Of a stretch of DNA of 64,000 nt, positions 34,701 through 44,596 are shown in pieces. The notes under the pieces were generated by a model, which had not been told where the DNA came from, searched no databases, and saw nothing but the letters and a program-made list of their open reading frames with translations. The stretch comes from Triticum aestivum (lineage: Eukaryota; Streptophyta; Magnoliopsida; Poales; Poaceae). How positions within the stretch are numbered: the first letter of the stretch is position 1; each line of letters opens with the position of its first letter. Made by a program: the position numbers and the translations under genes. The stretch spans positions 476,842,530 to 476,906,529 of the forward strand of contig NC_057800.1 of assembly GCF_018294505.1 (NCBI RefSeq), given 5' to 3'.

Positions 34701-35751
34701 TGAACCTAACATGACTCAGATGCTTAGTATGATGAAGCCATTGCCCCAAGATGCTGCATATCCCAAAGAGTTCTTTGTTGAATACCTAGAGTATCTGCCA
34801 AGGACTATTTATCACATCATAAGGCGAACTCTCTGGCCCATCAAAGGACACTCTCCACATGCCAAGCTAGAAGGTGCAATGAAGACTTTGGTCTTCTATA
34901 TTCTTCATGGCAAATGCTTCCATGCACAGGACTTCTTCATCCGCCAACATGCTGCATTAGGCTCTGATCTTTTTGGCTTGAAGTTCTATGCTCCATGGAT
35001 AATGCGGCTAATTAAACTCCACTCCACTATCTCATATCAGCCATCTGCTCGCAATCATCGGATCTTTCTGCCTGATGTGGATATGTTTGTTGAAGCCATT
35101 TATCCCGAGCCTGCCAAGGAACCTCTAAGTCTTCAGAATGCTGAGCATCAAAGTTTTTCTCAGAACATTGAAGGAGTTGAAGCAGTCACTCGTGTGTATC
35201 CTTTGGCTGGAACTACACGTGCACCACATCCTGCCCTTACTGAAGCCACCGACAGCACAACTGCCCAACGACCCAAGAAGCGCACTCGTGTTCTTAATGA
35301 CCGAGAGCTTCTGGTGGCTCTTCATCAGACACGGGATAGGCATCATGACTGGCTGAAGCGTCAAATGCAAAGCCTCTTGGTGGATGTCAACCGCATTCGC
35401 AATCTTGCCACCAAGAATGCTTTTGTTGCCCATGAAACCTCACGACGCACATGGAAGGGGCTGACGCTGATGTGCTCTAAAGATGATCTTCAAGAGGATG
35501 GCTTCTCTGAATGCTTCAAGTTTGACTCCACACCTCCTCGAAGGGCAGTGCTGTGACACACTCCATCTCTTGAAGACTCTCAGTTCTCTTCCTCTGCTGC
35601 AACTGTGAATGCCAGAGTGATCGAGGATGAAGACGATGCCACTTCACCGCCGCCTCCTTCAGCACGCTTCAACACTGCTCCAAGTTCTTCTGCACCGCCG
35701 AACACCATCGATGACCCTGCTGCTTCACCTACTCTTCATGGGAACGAGTAG
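31750..35751 (+). pseudogene. SIRE-type 'envelope-like' extra ORF, three premature stops
   Basis: One frame runs from ATG 31750 (alternative in-frame ATG 31906) to TAG 35749-35751, 1333 codons, interrupted only by TAG 33967, TAG 34309 and TGA 35554. Visible features are a basic N-terminus (residues 52-75), an acidic and Pro/Ala-rich linker, and a likely coiled coil (about 394-480). A Lys/Arg cluster resembling a bipartite nuclear localisation signal follows (about 538-565, with 'KKKRKTKK'), then a Pro/Ala/Glu-rich stretch. A conserved-looking C-terminal region lies at about 890-1085, with 'ELLLQFYATLHIRGYN', 'TWVLEWMTGN' and 'FYILHGKCFHAQDFFIRQH'. I see no signal peptide or clear transmembrane segment. 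The name envelope-like follows SIRE literature. The features argue for a nuclear or particle-associated protein instead. Confidence 0.8.
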
Positions 35752-36274
35752 ATGCTCTATGTCTTCAAACCTTTTTGGTCCTTACTGACAAAAGAGGGAG
35801 AGGCATATGAGTTTTATAGTCTTCAAGCGGGTCCATATGGGCGGGTGCTTTATATTTTGCTTCGTGTTTACAACTCTCGTTTTGATACATTTGGTTCCTT
35901 GAGTTGTAACACTTAAACTCAATGGTCGTCTGCTGCTTATTTGCCACTTTGTGATGCGATGATAAATTCTACATGTGCGACGATAAATTTCGCACTTAGA
36001 TCATTTTGCAGACGTCCATTTTCCATTATGCATGTCATTATCTTCACATACCTTCACATGCATAATGAATTGTCATCATAAGTTGAAGAGGATCTCCACA
36101 AGTACAACCTGCCATGTGCATTTGCATTCCAGAAGCAAATTACTTATATGCACATCTTCAGGGGGAGCCCTTGCAACTTATGAAGACAATTCCTTATCCT
36201 TTATAATTTCACATACTATATTCCCCGTTGAAAACTTCAACTTGTTTGTCATCAATCACCAAAAAGGGGGAGAT
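35752..36274 (+). other. SIRE-type 3' untranslated region and polypurine tract
   Basis: No gene is seen. It ends with 'accaaaaagggggagat' (36258-36274), the polypurine tract directly before the 3' LTR. Confidence 0.8.
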
Positions 36275-37650
36275 TGTAAGTGCATCTAGGGCCACCCCTA
36301 GTTGGTTTTGGAGTATTGACGACAAACCTAGTTGAGGGACTAATGTGTTTGTGAGAATTGCAGGATAACACAGGTAGAAGTCCCTCATTGATTCGGTTTT
36401 CCTACCAGAGATGACCCCTAAAAATGTATGAAGACATTGATGGCAAAGGTGGTTTATGAAGATATTCTAATTGAAGACTATGACATGAGAAGACATCACA
36501 TGAAGCCTATGAAGCTCGAAGACTTAGATCTTTCGTAGTTCTTTTTCTTCTCTGTTGAGTCATAGGAACCACCGTACTGTTAAGTGGGGTCCAAGAGAAC
36601 CATTCAGAATGACTGAAGTGATGCTTAACCAAAACTTATGTCTTCGAGTGAAGACTATGAGTGCGAATCTTGTCCAGAGTCGGACAAGTCAGCTTTGCTT
36701 GTAGCCCAAGTAAAGTTGCCGTGTGAGTTTGAAATCTGACCGTTGGAACACGTGTCAGTTCCTTAGTGACACAGGGTCATTTCGGACAAATCAGATCGGG
36801 TTGCCTAGTGGCCATAAATAGCCCACCCCCTACAACCATAAACGGTTGGCTGCTTAGAGTTAGAGCACGGCTTTTGTCGTTTGAGAGCAACCAACCTCGA
36901 AGCCTTTGAGAGAGAATTCCTCGCGGGGATAAAGCCTAACCACCCAGAGCCTAAGAGTGCTAGGCATCACTTAAGTCTTCTTGTCTGTGTGATCTGAAGA
37001 CTTATTACACTTGAGGACTTTGAATCCTCCAGCCGGTTAGGCGTCGCGTTCTGAGCATCCAAGAGACATTGTGGATTGCTGGTGAACGAAGTCTGTGAAG
37101 GTTTGGGAGTCTACCTTGAAGACTTACCTGAGTGATTGGGTGAGGTCTGTGTGACCTTAGCTCAAGGGGAATACGGTGAGGACTGGGTGTCCTGAGCTGC
37201 GTGTTCAGGACTGGGTGTCCGGGACTATGTGTCCTCAGGTTTAAATACCTAGCCGCCCTAACCAGACGTACAGTTGTCACAGCAACTGGAACTGGTCCAA
37301 CAAATCATTGTCTTCAACGAGTCACTAGTTTCATCCTTCCCTTCCCTTTACTTACTGTTGGTCCTTGTGAAGTCATTGTATGATTGCACTATCTTTTGTC
37401 TTTACTGAGTGACTGCGTGTTCTGTTTGGCTTCATAATATCTTCCTACTTGATCCTTACTACATTGCTGCTATTAGTCATTGTGCTTTCACTCCATTGAA
37501 TACTTGACTATGGTTTGCTTAGTGTAGTCTACCTTCCGCTGCATGGTAATAGGTTTATTTCTATCGTTTGTCTTCATAACTTCCACGTTTTGAAGACTTT
37601 CATGAAAATCGCCTATTCACCCCCCCTCTAGTCGATATAACGGACTTTCA
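36275..37650 (+). repeat. SIRE-type 3' LTR
   Basis: It starts TGTAAGTGCATCTAG, ends CGGACTTTCA and is colinear with the 5' LTR. The TATA position reads CATAAATA, so transcription from this LTR may be weaker. Confidence 0.93.
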
Positions 37651-37655
37651 AGAAG

Positions 37656-38629
37656 GAAGAAGAGACCTCTGCCCCTCCAGCGGGGGGAGAGAAGAAAAGG
37701 AAGGCTGCCCTTACTGGGGAGGCTGAAAGGTCCAAGAAGGGGAAACCCTTCCTCCGGACTACTCCACCAATGCCGACGAAGGCGGAGAGGAGTGGCCGCT
37801 CAGGACCAATCCCCTGGCAAAATCGTAAGTATCCGAATACCAGAGTAATTCATAGTATTCCTTTATTGCACAACTTTCCCTTATGTCGAATATGATTGTG
37901 CAGCCCACCCAAAGACCGGCTCGACGCGTCGTCGAGCGGTTCACTGGACTTGTCGGATGTGAATTCGCTTCCGCCGGCTACCTCCCCCCGCCCTATGGAC
38001 GACGCTGAAGTGTTACCCCAACAGGTTCCAAGCTAGGAGGAGGTGGTCCTAGAGGCGCCGCAAGGCGACCTGCCGGACTCCAGGAGTAAAGGGAATAAAA
38101 CCCCCGAGGGCTCCAAGTCCGGCCCTAGGCCGGACACCGCTCTGGAACCTTCAAGGGTTCCAGAGTCCGGCGGGCGACCTCCTTCCAAGAGGAGCAAGCC
38201 CATCGGGCCGGTGACCCCCGTCCAACCGGAGGCGCCGGACAATCTGTTGGAGGTGCTCAAAGGCGCCTCCATCGACGAGGAGCACCGCACCATTATGAGT
38301 GCGGTGGTCTAGAAGGTTCAGTCCGCCAAGAGCGGACTGACTGAAGCTTGTGCTAGCCTTTTAACAGGCTTTGAGTTAAGTAAAGAATGTGTAAATAATA
38401 TTACCGCATAGACAGTAGCCCGTGATGCTCTGTTTGGCGTTCGGGAAGAAAAGCCGAATAGAGGATCAAATAAAATTCGCAGGAGTCTAACAAAAAGGAG
38501 TCAATATGCGTATGCAGGCTTCTCTGCTGGCGTCCGTCGTACTGACTGCGGAAGTGGACACGCTAAAGCAAGCAAGAGCTCGGACGTGCCAAGAAGCAGC
38601 TCGAGGACAAGGAAGGTAAGAAATACCTT

Positions 38630-38667
<38 letters not shown>

Positions 38668-39542
38668 GTGCAATTGCAAAAAATGACAGGATTATCATGG
38701 CTATTGTAGGGGCCACGTCTGAGGTGGCGACCCTTAAGCAAGCGCTGCTCGAGGCCGAGAAGAGGGCAGCCATGGAGCGCACCGAGCGGGAGAAGTATGA
38801 GGCCCAGGTTGGCAAGGTGCGGCAAGAGCTCCATGCTCTCATGGAAAAACATGAGAGTTTGGAGCTTGACTCAAAGACGCGAGCGTCCGAGCTCGCGGTG
38901 GCTATTGAAAATGCCAAGTCTGCCAAGGCCGAATCCCAGAAGACCCTCCAGGAGTTGGATGAGGTGAAAAAGATAGCGGCAGGTAAGGCATTCTTTATGC
39001 AAAGCAAACACATAAACATGAGTTACTTGTTACTTACCCGAATCCGGAGCTCTCCAGGAGCGTTCGTTGATCTTCCCTGTAGCGTGTCCGATGTTGCCGT
39101 ATTATATCGAGCCGAGGAGGGCAGCTCGATAGAGAAGGTGTTATGGTCTCATTATGCTGAGGCCGGACACCCCGTGCCCCTGAGCGACCAGCTGAAGCAA
39201 CTGGTCGAGCTCCACAAGGCGGCCGAACAGGCCATGAAGGGCCTCATAGTTCGGTTGTGGCCTGGAGAGGCTCTGCCTGGGTGCTATTTCGGGCTGGTGC
39301 GGCGGCTGGTGGGGGCCTGTCCAAGGCTCGAAGTCATCAAGCGCTCCGTCTGCATTGAAGGTGCCCGTAGGGCCCTTGCCCGTGCTAAGGTGCACTGGGG
39401 CAAGCTGGATGTTGAGAAGCTTGTGAAGGACGGGCCACCGCCGGGGAAAGAGCATCGCAAGCCCGAGAATTATTATACGGATGTTCTGAAGGGTGCCCGC
39501 CTTGTGGCGGATGAATGTTCCAGGGATGTAATTTTTGAGTAA
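37656..39542 (+). pseudogene. Tat-B antisense gene, 3' part (end of exon 2 to last exon)
   Basis: Exon 2 resumes in frame at 37656 and ends at a GTAAGT donor (37825). The acceptor TTGTGCAG ends at 37903 (79-bp intron). Exon 3 (37904 to about 38375) is Pro/Ser-rich, with stops near 38034 and 38310. Its donor reads TTAAGT, decayed from GTAAGT. Exon 4 ends at donor GTAAGA (38616). The acceptor at 38709 closes a 94-bp intron holding a TA repeat. The last exon (38710-39542, TAA) encodes a coiled coil ('LEAEKRAAMERTEREKYEAQ') followed by 'SDQLKQLVELHKAAEQAM' and 'RLEVIKRSVCIEGARRALA'. Exon 4 to 5 phase agrees. Exon 2 to 3 is off by one base, so an indel is present. The function is unknown. Confidence 0.68.
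38633..38664. repeat. (TA)16 microsatellite
   Basis: An uninterrupted TA repeat lies inside the last intron of the Tat-B antisense gene. Confidence 0.95.
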
Positions 39543-40747
39543 AACTCACTCGTTTTGTCCTGTGCGCTGAAAACTTGTTCATATGCGCTAAGCAATGCTG
39601 CTGGAATTTAAAATATTACCTTATGTGCGGATGTTTATCAATTCTGAGAGATGGCAAATCGTCGGCTTCTGCCCCCGTGCCGCTAGTGCTGGGGTGTTCG
39701 GGGATAAACCTGAGCGCTCTTTTTCCCATGTTTGGGTCCTTTGAGGGAGGCGCTCACCACAGCGAACAAGGTAATCGTACTATAATGTGTGAACACTCTC
39801 ACTTAGCCATAGAATTCTATAATTTTAAATTTCGGCGAGGCCCCTGGTATTCGGAAGACCGAGTTTGGGGCGCTATCCACGCCTGGGCCGGACAGAGCCG
39901 ACTCCTCGCTCTAAGCGGCATAAGTCTTTAGGGACTCGAAAAACCTCTCGAACAGCGACCAGCTCTCGCTTCATCATGACAGTCAGTTTTAGCTTTCTCT
40001 ACTGAGGTGCTCTACCCAGCTCAACTGGGGCACAATCGCAGTAGTTCTCCTAGTGCTACCTTAGTCGACACAGCAGAACGTAAGGCACCAAAACATAGGA
40101 GCCAGGCAAACCCAACTATTTACCCAAGACATGATTCGGAGCCGATGCATATAATGCTATAAGTTCGGGGTGCCGCACTTGTTAAAGTGTTCGGACTTCT
40201 CACACCATATTGAGGGGTACTAAAGCCCCTGGCGTATTTTGGCCGTACCAAAGTGTACGGGTGCAACATGTCGTTAAGGAACATATATTTGTAAAAAAGA
40301 GTAATGCAAATAGAGACAAAAGCTATGCATTGTTTATTAAAAAGGGCTGCGATCAAAGCAGAACGATACAAATAATGCGATAAGCAAAAGGTTGGACTAT
40401 TCAACATGTCCGTTCCAGGGGCAGGCTACGGAATGGTATGCGAAACAGGTATACTGCTCGTGATAGAGACCACCTGGGAGATCCGTAATGCGGCATGGCT
40501 TGTCTGCTTCCCTGGTTCTTGCCTCGTTTGTGCGGCAATTGAACTGCCGAACAGGCCTTCCGAACAGTGGAGTCCTGAAAGTAAGAGAAAATTAAAAAAT
40601 CGGCAGCCCCTGGTGCGGTTTAAGCCGTGTTTCGGGCGTGCCATGATGGTGCCCCTCCCCCTGTACCCATGGTATTTCTAGAGCGTAGTTATGTACGCGA
40701 AGTACTGGTGTCGCATTTTTGTGAGGGCTGGGGTTGGGGCCGCATTG
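39543..40747 (+). other. Noncoding region between antisense gene end and Tat-B protease
   Basis: No gene is supported. It is presumably the 3' UTR of the plus-strand antisense gene overlapping the end of the minus-strand gag-protease unit. Reverse transcriptase would be expected on the minus strand at this point and none is visible. Confidence 0.55.
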
Positions 40748-43700
40748 CTACGCCTGCTCGGAACGTGCTAGGTGGTCTTGTTGTAGGTTAATCTGGGCGC
40801 GCTTGACGGTGTCCGGACGTTTAATGGCCGGACTGGAGAACTGCCTAGAGAGGCTGCTTTGTACTTCCGCTGCAAGGGCCGCCGTGTGCTCCTCCGTTCG
40901 GAGAGAGCGTTCGGTGTTTCCATTGACCATAATTATTCCTCGAGGGCCTGGCATCTTGAGCTTAAGATATGCATAGTGCGGTACCTCATTGAATTTGGCG
41001 AATGTGGTTCGCCCGAGCAGTGCGTGATAGCCACTGCAGAATAGGACTATGTCGAAGATTAACTCCTCGCTTTGGAATTTATCCAGGGATCCAAGACCAC
41101 TTCAAGTGTGACTGAGCCTGTACAGTTGGCCTCTACACCTGGTATTACGCCTTTAAAGGTCGTTTTGGTGGGCTTAATCCTCGAGGGATCTATGCCCATT
41201 TTCCGCACTGTATCCTGGTAAAGCAGGTTCAGGCTGCTGCCGCCGTCGATAAGGACTCTAGTATGAAATCCGTCAATAATTGGGTCTAGAACCAATGCGG
41301 CGAATCCGCCATGACGGGTGCTAGTGGGATGGTCCCTTCGATCAAAGGTGATCGGGCAGGAGGACCATGGGTTGAACTTTGGGGCGACTGGCTCTACCGC
41401 ATCTACGTCCCTTAACGCGCGCTTCCGCTCCCTCTTGGGGATGTGGGTTGCGTATATCATGTTCACCGTCCGCACTTGTGGGGGAAAACCCTTCTGTCCA
41501 CTGTTATTCGGTGGCCGGGGCTCTTCGTCGTCATCTCTATGGAGCCCCTTGTCTATATTTTCGGCATTTAACTTGCCTGCCTGCTTGAACACCCAACAAT
41601 CCCTGTTGTTGTGATTGGCCGGCTTTTCGGGGGTGCCATGTATCTGGCACAAGCGGTCGAGTATTCGGTCCAAACTGGATGAGCCCCTAGGATTTCTTTT
41701 GAATGGCTTTTCCGCTGACCGGATTTATAGCCTCTGAATCCGGCATTAACTGCCATATCCTCAGCGTTGTCGCCATTAATGTGGAGCTTCTTCTTGCTGC
41801 GACACGGCCTGCCACTACTGTCCCTGGTATCCGAATTACCAGGGTTCTTGATCATGTTGTTGCTACGAGCAAGCCAGCTGTCTTCTCTCGCGCAAAAGCG
41901 GGTCATGAGTGTCGTGAGTGCTGCCATAGATTTCGGCTTTTCCTGTCCAAGGTGCCAGGCAAGCCACTCGTCACGGATATTGTGCTTGAAGGCTGCTAGG
42001 GCCTCTGCGTCCGGACAGTCGACTATTTGATTTTTCTTTGTTAGGAACCGTGTCCAGAATTTCCTGGCCGATTCCTCTGGCTGCTGAATTACGTGGCTTA
42101 GGTCATCGGCGTCTGGTGGTCGCACATAAGTGCCCTGGAAATTGTCGAGGAATGCGGCTTCCAGGTCCTCCCAACAACCGATTGATCTTGCTGGCAAGCT
42201 GTTAAGCCAATGCCGAGCTGGTCCTTTAAGCTTGAGTGGGAGGTATTTGATGGCGTGGAGATCATCGCCGCGGGCCATGTGGATATGAAGGAGATAATCC
42301 TCGATCCATACCGCAGGATCTGTTGTGCCATCATATGATTCGATGTTTACGGGTTTGAAACCCTCAGGGATTTGATGATCCATTACTTCGTCTGTGAAGC
42401 ATAGTGGGTGTGCGGCGCCTCTGTACTGGGCTATATCACGACGTAGCTCCAATGAGCTTTGTCTACTGTGTTCGGCCCTACCGGATTTGTGTCCGGCGTG
42501 ACGGTTACCGTCTCGAGTCGTGGGGCGCCCACATGATCCGTAGATCGTTCTTGTTTGCCTTTCCTTGTCCTCCAACATATCTCGCAGGTCTGGTGCATTT
42601 TCCCGTGCCTTGGTACGGAGTGCGGCTTGAGTGGAGGGCCAAGAGGCCTCTCTGTCGCGGCCACGAGGTGGCCGGTCGGCCGTATCAAGTGTTGGTGATG
42701 TAGGTTTAAGTGCTTCCTCCTCTAATCAGGGTAGCAACCTGCACTTTGGGTAGCTCTTGGAGGGGCGTTCGAGTTTATGCTCTTCGGCCGCAAGGACTTC
42801 AGTCCATCTGTTGACTAGCAAATCTTGATCAGCTCTAAGCTGTTGCTCTTTTTTCTTGAGGCTTCTTGCCATGGCCATAAGCCTGCGTTGAAAACGCTCT
42901 TGCTCGACGGGATCCTCTGGCACGACGAATTCGTCATCGTCGAGGCTTGCCTCGTCTTCGGAGGGAGGCATATAGTTATCGTCCTCGACCTCTCTGTCAA
43001 CCGCTCTCTCATGAGGGCTGGATTCTCCATCCTCCTATGCTGAATCTTGCTGGAGGGGGTTTTCTTCGGCACTCTCCGGAGTATTATTATCTCCCATGCT
43101 GGAATCACCGTATTTGCTTTGGCGGGATTTTGAGTGGCGCTGCTGACGCCGGCGCTTAGGCTGTTTCTTGGAGGGGTCATCCTCCGCTGTTCCATCGCCA
43201 TCTCCTTCTTTTGGGGTGTCCACCATGTATATGTCATATGACGAGGTGGCTTTCCAGGGCCCAATAGGCGCTGGTTCTTCATCGTCTTCGAAGTCGAAGT
43301 CGAGCATGTCGGTTAAATCGTCGACAGTGGCTACAAAGTGGGTGGTGGGTGGGCTTTGAATTTCTTCATCGTCCGTATCCCAGCCTTGCTAACCGTAGTC
43401 CGGCCAGGGCTCTCCTGATAAAGAGAAAGACTTTAGTGTCTTCAGAATATCGCCGAAAGGCGAGTGCTGAAAGATGTCCGTGGCAGTAAACTCCATGATC
43501 GGTGCCCAATCGGATTCGATCGGCAGGGGCACGGAGGGTTCGGAGTCTGGAGAGGAGTCCGGCTCCTTGGAGTCACGAGTCTCGCAGAGTGCGGGCTGGT
43601 GTTCGGCTCGATCGCCGTTGGGATCGCAGCCCCCGAGGCGGCGTCCAACCACCCATCCTCAATCGACATAGTTGGCTCCGAATTAAGGGTCAAAGCCGAT

Positions 43701-43990
43701 GCGGGTGCGGCCTCTAGGGCACTATTCGGCGGCAGAGCTAGACCATGCTCGTCGTGACAGTGCCGCACGCTCAGCAGTGGCTCGAATCCGTCGAGGATCA
43801 AGTCCCCGCGGATGTCAGCCGTATAGTTTAAACTTCCAAATCTGACCTGACGGCCAGGGGCATAGCTTTCGATCTGCTCCAGATGGCCAAGTGAATTGGC
43901 CCGCAATGCAAAGCTGCCGAAGACGAAGATTTATCCAGGGAGGAAGGTCTCACCCTGGACTGCATCGCTATTGATGATCGTAGGAGCCAT
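40748..43990 (-). pseudogene. Tat-B gag and protease-like region, degenerate
   Basis: Minus-strand ATG 43990 opens a leader protein ('MAPTIINSDAVQGETF', 'LGHLEQIESYAPGRQVRFGS'), with a stop near 43930 and further stops and shifts. A Lys/Gln-rich segment follows (42726-43307), then the retrotransposon gag core (41568-42578) with 'GFKPVNIESYDGTTDPAVW' and 'WLNSLPARSIGCWEDLEAAF'. Next comes a Cys/His motif C-x2-H-x8-H-x4-C (CQIHG...NRDC, near 41640) where a CCHC knuckle is usual. A protease-like 'VLIDGGSSLNLL' (near 41240) carries the D-G-G variant of the D-T/S-G motif. The tail 'KMPGPRGIIMVNG' continues to 40748. No polymerase follows. Confidence 0.8.
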
Positions 43991-44019
43991 CAAGCCTAAC
44001 GGCGACGACACAGAGGAAC

Positions 44020-44037
44020 TCTCAATGAAAGCACCAA
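44020..44037 (-). promoter_or_regulatory. Primer-binding site of Tat-B
   Basis: Read on the minus strand directly after the 5' LTR, 'ttggtgctttcattgaga' is the expected position and form. The tRNA was not identified. Confidence 0.65.
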
Positions 44038-44518
44038 TGTCAGTGTCAAAACCGGCGGATCTCGGGTAGGGGGTCCCGAACTGTGCGTCTAGGCCGGATG
44101 GTAACAGGAGGCAAGGGACACGAAGTTTTACCCAGGTTCGGGCCCTCTTGATGGAGGTAAAACCCTACGTCCTGCTTGATTAATATTGATGATATGGGTA
44201 GTACAAGAGTAGGTCTACCACGAGATCGGAGAGGCTAAACCCTAGAAGCTAGCCTATGGTATGATTGTTGTTCTGTATGTTGTCCTACGGACTAAAACCC
44301 TCTGGTTTCTATAGACACCGGAGAGGGTTAGGGTTACACAAAGTCGGTTACAATGGTAGGAGATCTACATATCCGTATCGCCAAACTTGCCTTCCACGCC
44401 AAGGAAAGTCCCTTCCGGACACGGGACAAAGTCTTCAATCTTGTATCTTCATAGTCCAGGAGTTCGACTGAAGGTATAGTCCGGCCATCCGGACACCCCC
44501 TAATCCAGGACTCCCTCA
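44038..44518 (-). repeat. Tat-B 5' LTR (481 bp)
   Basis: It runs TGTCAGTGTCAAAACC...GACTCCCTCA on the plus strand and pairs with 20895-21375. The minus-sense TATA box is changed to TATAGAAA (plus-strand 'tttctatag', about 44305), so this promoter LTR looks damaged. Confidence 0.9.
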
Positions 44519-44596
44519 GGGGCAGAGCCCCCCTCGCCCATCTCTTCTCATTCCGCTCGCTTCTCCCCCTTTGATCCATCGCCAATAGCGACACCA

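Larger units (their letters stand above)
23101..37650 (+). mobile_element. SIRE/Maximus-type Copia retrotransposon with extra 3' ORF
   Basis: LTRs of 1377 and 1376 bp flank gag, a long gag-linker, protease, integrase, reverse transcriptase, RNase H and then a further sense ORF of about 1330 codons before the polypurine tract. The extra ORF after pol is the hallmark of the SIRE (Maximus) clade of Copia. This is the innermost and so the youngest member of its nest. Its frames are nearly intact, broken mostly by single nonsense codons and a few single-base shifts. The total length of 14.5 kb is large, as expected for the clade. Confidence 0.93.
20895..44518 (-). mobile_element. Tat-B: non-autonomous Gypsy element with multi-exon antisense gene
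   Basis: Identical-length 481-bp LTRs (20895-21375 and 44038-44518) and GGGGC duplications define the element. On the minus strand it has a primer-binding site, gag and a protease-like domain (40748-43990), and no reverse transcriptase, RNase H or integrase. The remaining internal sequence is taken up by an antisense gene (plus strand, 21929-39542), which is split by the Copia insertion at 23101-37650. Without that insertion Tat-B is about 9 kb. I infer that it was mobilised by a related Tat element. Confidence 0.88.

Noticed and set aside
41318..42703. Plus-strand ORFs opposite Tat-B gag
   Set aside because: They are the complement of a well-supported gag-protease region and carry no independent motif. 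The real antisense gene of Tat-B lies further left.
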